From assembly GCA_035275105.1 (NCBI GenBank), contig DATENL010000340.1, positions 1 to 14,255 of the forward strand: 14,255 nucleotides of DNA. Reading direction: 5' to 3'. Source of the stretch: AC-37 sp035275105 (GTDB lineage Bacteria > Actinomycetota > Thermoleophilia > Solirubrobacterales > Thermoleophilaceae). Position 1 is the stretch's first letter; every line of letters begins with the position of its first letter. Below are positions 13,855 to 14,255 of the stretch, one piece after another. Under the pieces are notes generated by a model, which worked only from the letters and a program-made list of their open reading frames with translations, made no database searches and was not told the origin of the DNA. A program made the position numbers and the translations under genes.

Positions 13855-14087
13855 GCCCGTCGCACTCTAGCGTCGAGCCGAGTGCGAAGCTCGGCCTCGT
13901 CCACAAAGAGGTCATACAGCTCGACTCCGTCGAGCGCGACGACCGGGATGCGCTCGAGGTAGCGCGCGAGCAGCTCGTCGTCGGCCTCGATGTCGACCTC
14001 GTCGAACGGGTGGCCGATCCGCTGCAGGACGACGCGGGCGTCGTCGCACAGGTGACACCCCGGCCGCCCGTAGAGGACGAGGCTCAC
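13851..14087 (-). CDS. Glutaredoxin-like protein (DUF836 type)
   Basis: The 78-residue product has a thioredoxin fold of minimal size. It has the active-site motif Cys11-His-Leu-Cys14 right after the first strand (LVLYGRPGCHLC), the cis-proline segment ERIPVVALDG, and a final helix (DEAELRTRLDARV). This matches the small glutaredoxin-family proteins often found beside rex in actinobacteria. It probably reduces or senses disulfides in the cytoplasm; the partner is unknown. The GTG start at 14087 overlaps the upstream tsaD stop (GTGA), and its own stop overlaps the rex start (ATGA), so the three genes are translationally linked. Confidence 0.93.
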   Translation of the reverse strand: MSLVLYGRPGCHLCDDARVVLQRIGHPFDEVDIEADDELLARYLERIPVVALDGVELYDLFVDEAELRTRLDARVRRA

Positions 14088-14255
14088 AGCCCCCGCTCCC
14101 CGCTGGCGTACGCGTCCAGGGCGGCGAAGTCGCGCAGCGGCGTCACCCAGCGCGCCGCCGAGCCGATCATCGCCGCGTTGTCGGTGCAGAGCTCGGAGGG
14201 CGGGACCTTGAGCTCGACGCCCAGCCCGGCGGCGCGCTCGCGCAGCAGCCGGTTC
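14084..14255 (-). CDS. tsaD: tRNA N6-adenosine threonylcarbamoyltransferase TsaD, C-terminal end
   Basis: Only the last 56 residues are in the window; the rest lies beyond the right edge. The reading frame ends KVPPSELCTDNAAMIGSAAR, followed by WVTPLRDFAALDAYASGERGL and TGA. The P..LCTDNAAMI block is the conserved C-terminal motif of TsaD/Kae1/Qri7, with the metal-binding Asp. TsaD transfers the threonylcarbamoyl group to A37 of ANN-decoding tRNAs. The stop overlaps the glutaredoxin start as GTGA, so the redox genes seem to be cotranscribed with an essential tRNA-modification gene. Confidence 0.93.
   Translation of the reverse strand, partial: NRLLRERAAGLGVELKVPPSELCTDNAAMIGSAARWVTPLRDFAALDAYASGERGL

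Noticed and set aside
11361..14087. Rex operator sites of the TGTGAA-N-TTCACA type
   Set aside because: Scattered GTGAAC or TTCACG half-sites lie inside genes; no full inverted site was seen in any gap.

Overview
The window reads as chromosomal core sequence from a very GC-rich actinobacterium. GC-biased codon use, frequent GTG/TTG starts, a rex/glutaredoxin block and many gene relatives point to class Thermoleophilia (Solirubrobacterales-like). That placement is inference from gene content and style, not from a marker-gene comparison. Every protein gene lies on the minus strand and the only plus-strand gene is a tRNA-Gln. No stretch over 300 bases lacks a gene; the longest gaps are 11361-11543 (183 bases) and 9150-9287 (138 bases).

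Layout in transcription order, from high to low coordinates. (1) 14255-11544 is a tightly packed unit: the 3' end of tsaD, a glutaredoxin-like protein, the NADH/NAD+ sensor Rex, a YbdK-type glutamate-cysteine ligase homologue and a DUF1844-like protein. Three of its four junctions are 4-base GTGA/ATGA overlaps. It joins redox sensing with thiol chemistry. (2) hppA (11360-9288) encodes a membrane proton-pumping pyrophosphatase with the K+-independent residue signature. It is followed by a large compound stem-loop. (3) 9149-8162 holds a lipoprotein with two DUF4333-like repeats and a conserved protein of unknown function. (4) 8112-2885 holds two paralogous APC-superfamily permeases, each with a C-terminal universal-stress-protein-like domain. 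The second follows a tiny two-helix membrane protein through a GTGA overlap. Then come two TrkA/RCK NAD-binding regulators and a ferredoxin-reductase-type flavoenzyme. This looks like an ion or solute transport module with nucleotide/redox gating. (5) tRNA-Gln(CUG) with its intrinsic terminator at 1450-1575, converging on the flavoenzyme operon; the gap carries a 20-base-period direct repeat. (6) A helix-turn-helix plus HNH nuclease gene that appears split by a frameshift (1390-897). (7) An ECF sigma factor and the start of its zinc-binding anti-sigma factor (849-1), joined by a GTGA overlap.

The most interesting points are the APC-USP/RCK/flavoenzyme block, the redox block in which rex adjoins a glutamate-cysteine ligase homologue, the 20-base repeat, possible leaderless promoters (one 12-mer is shared with the tRNA promoter region), the compound palindrome after hppA, and the frameshifted HTH-HNH gene. 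No clear defence system, CRISPR array, insertion sequence or prophage was seen.
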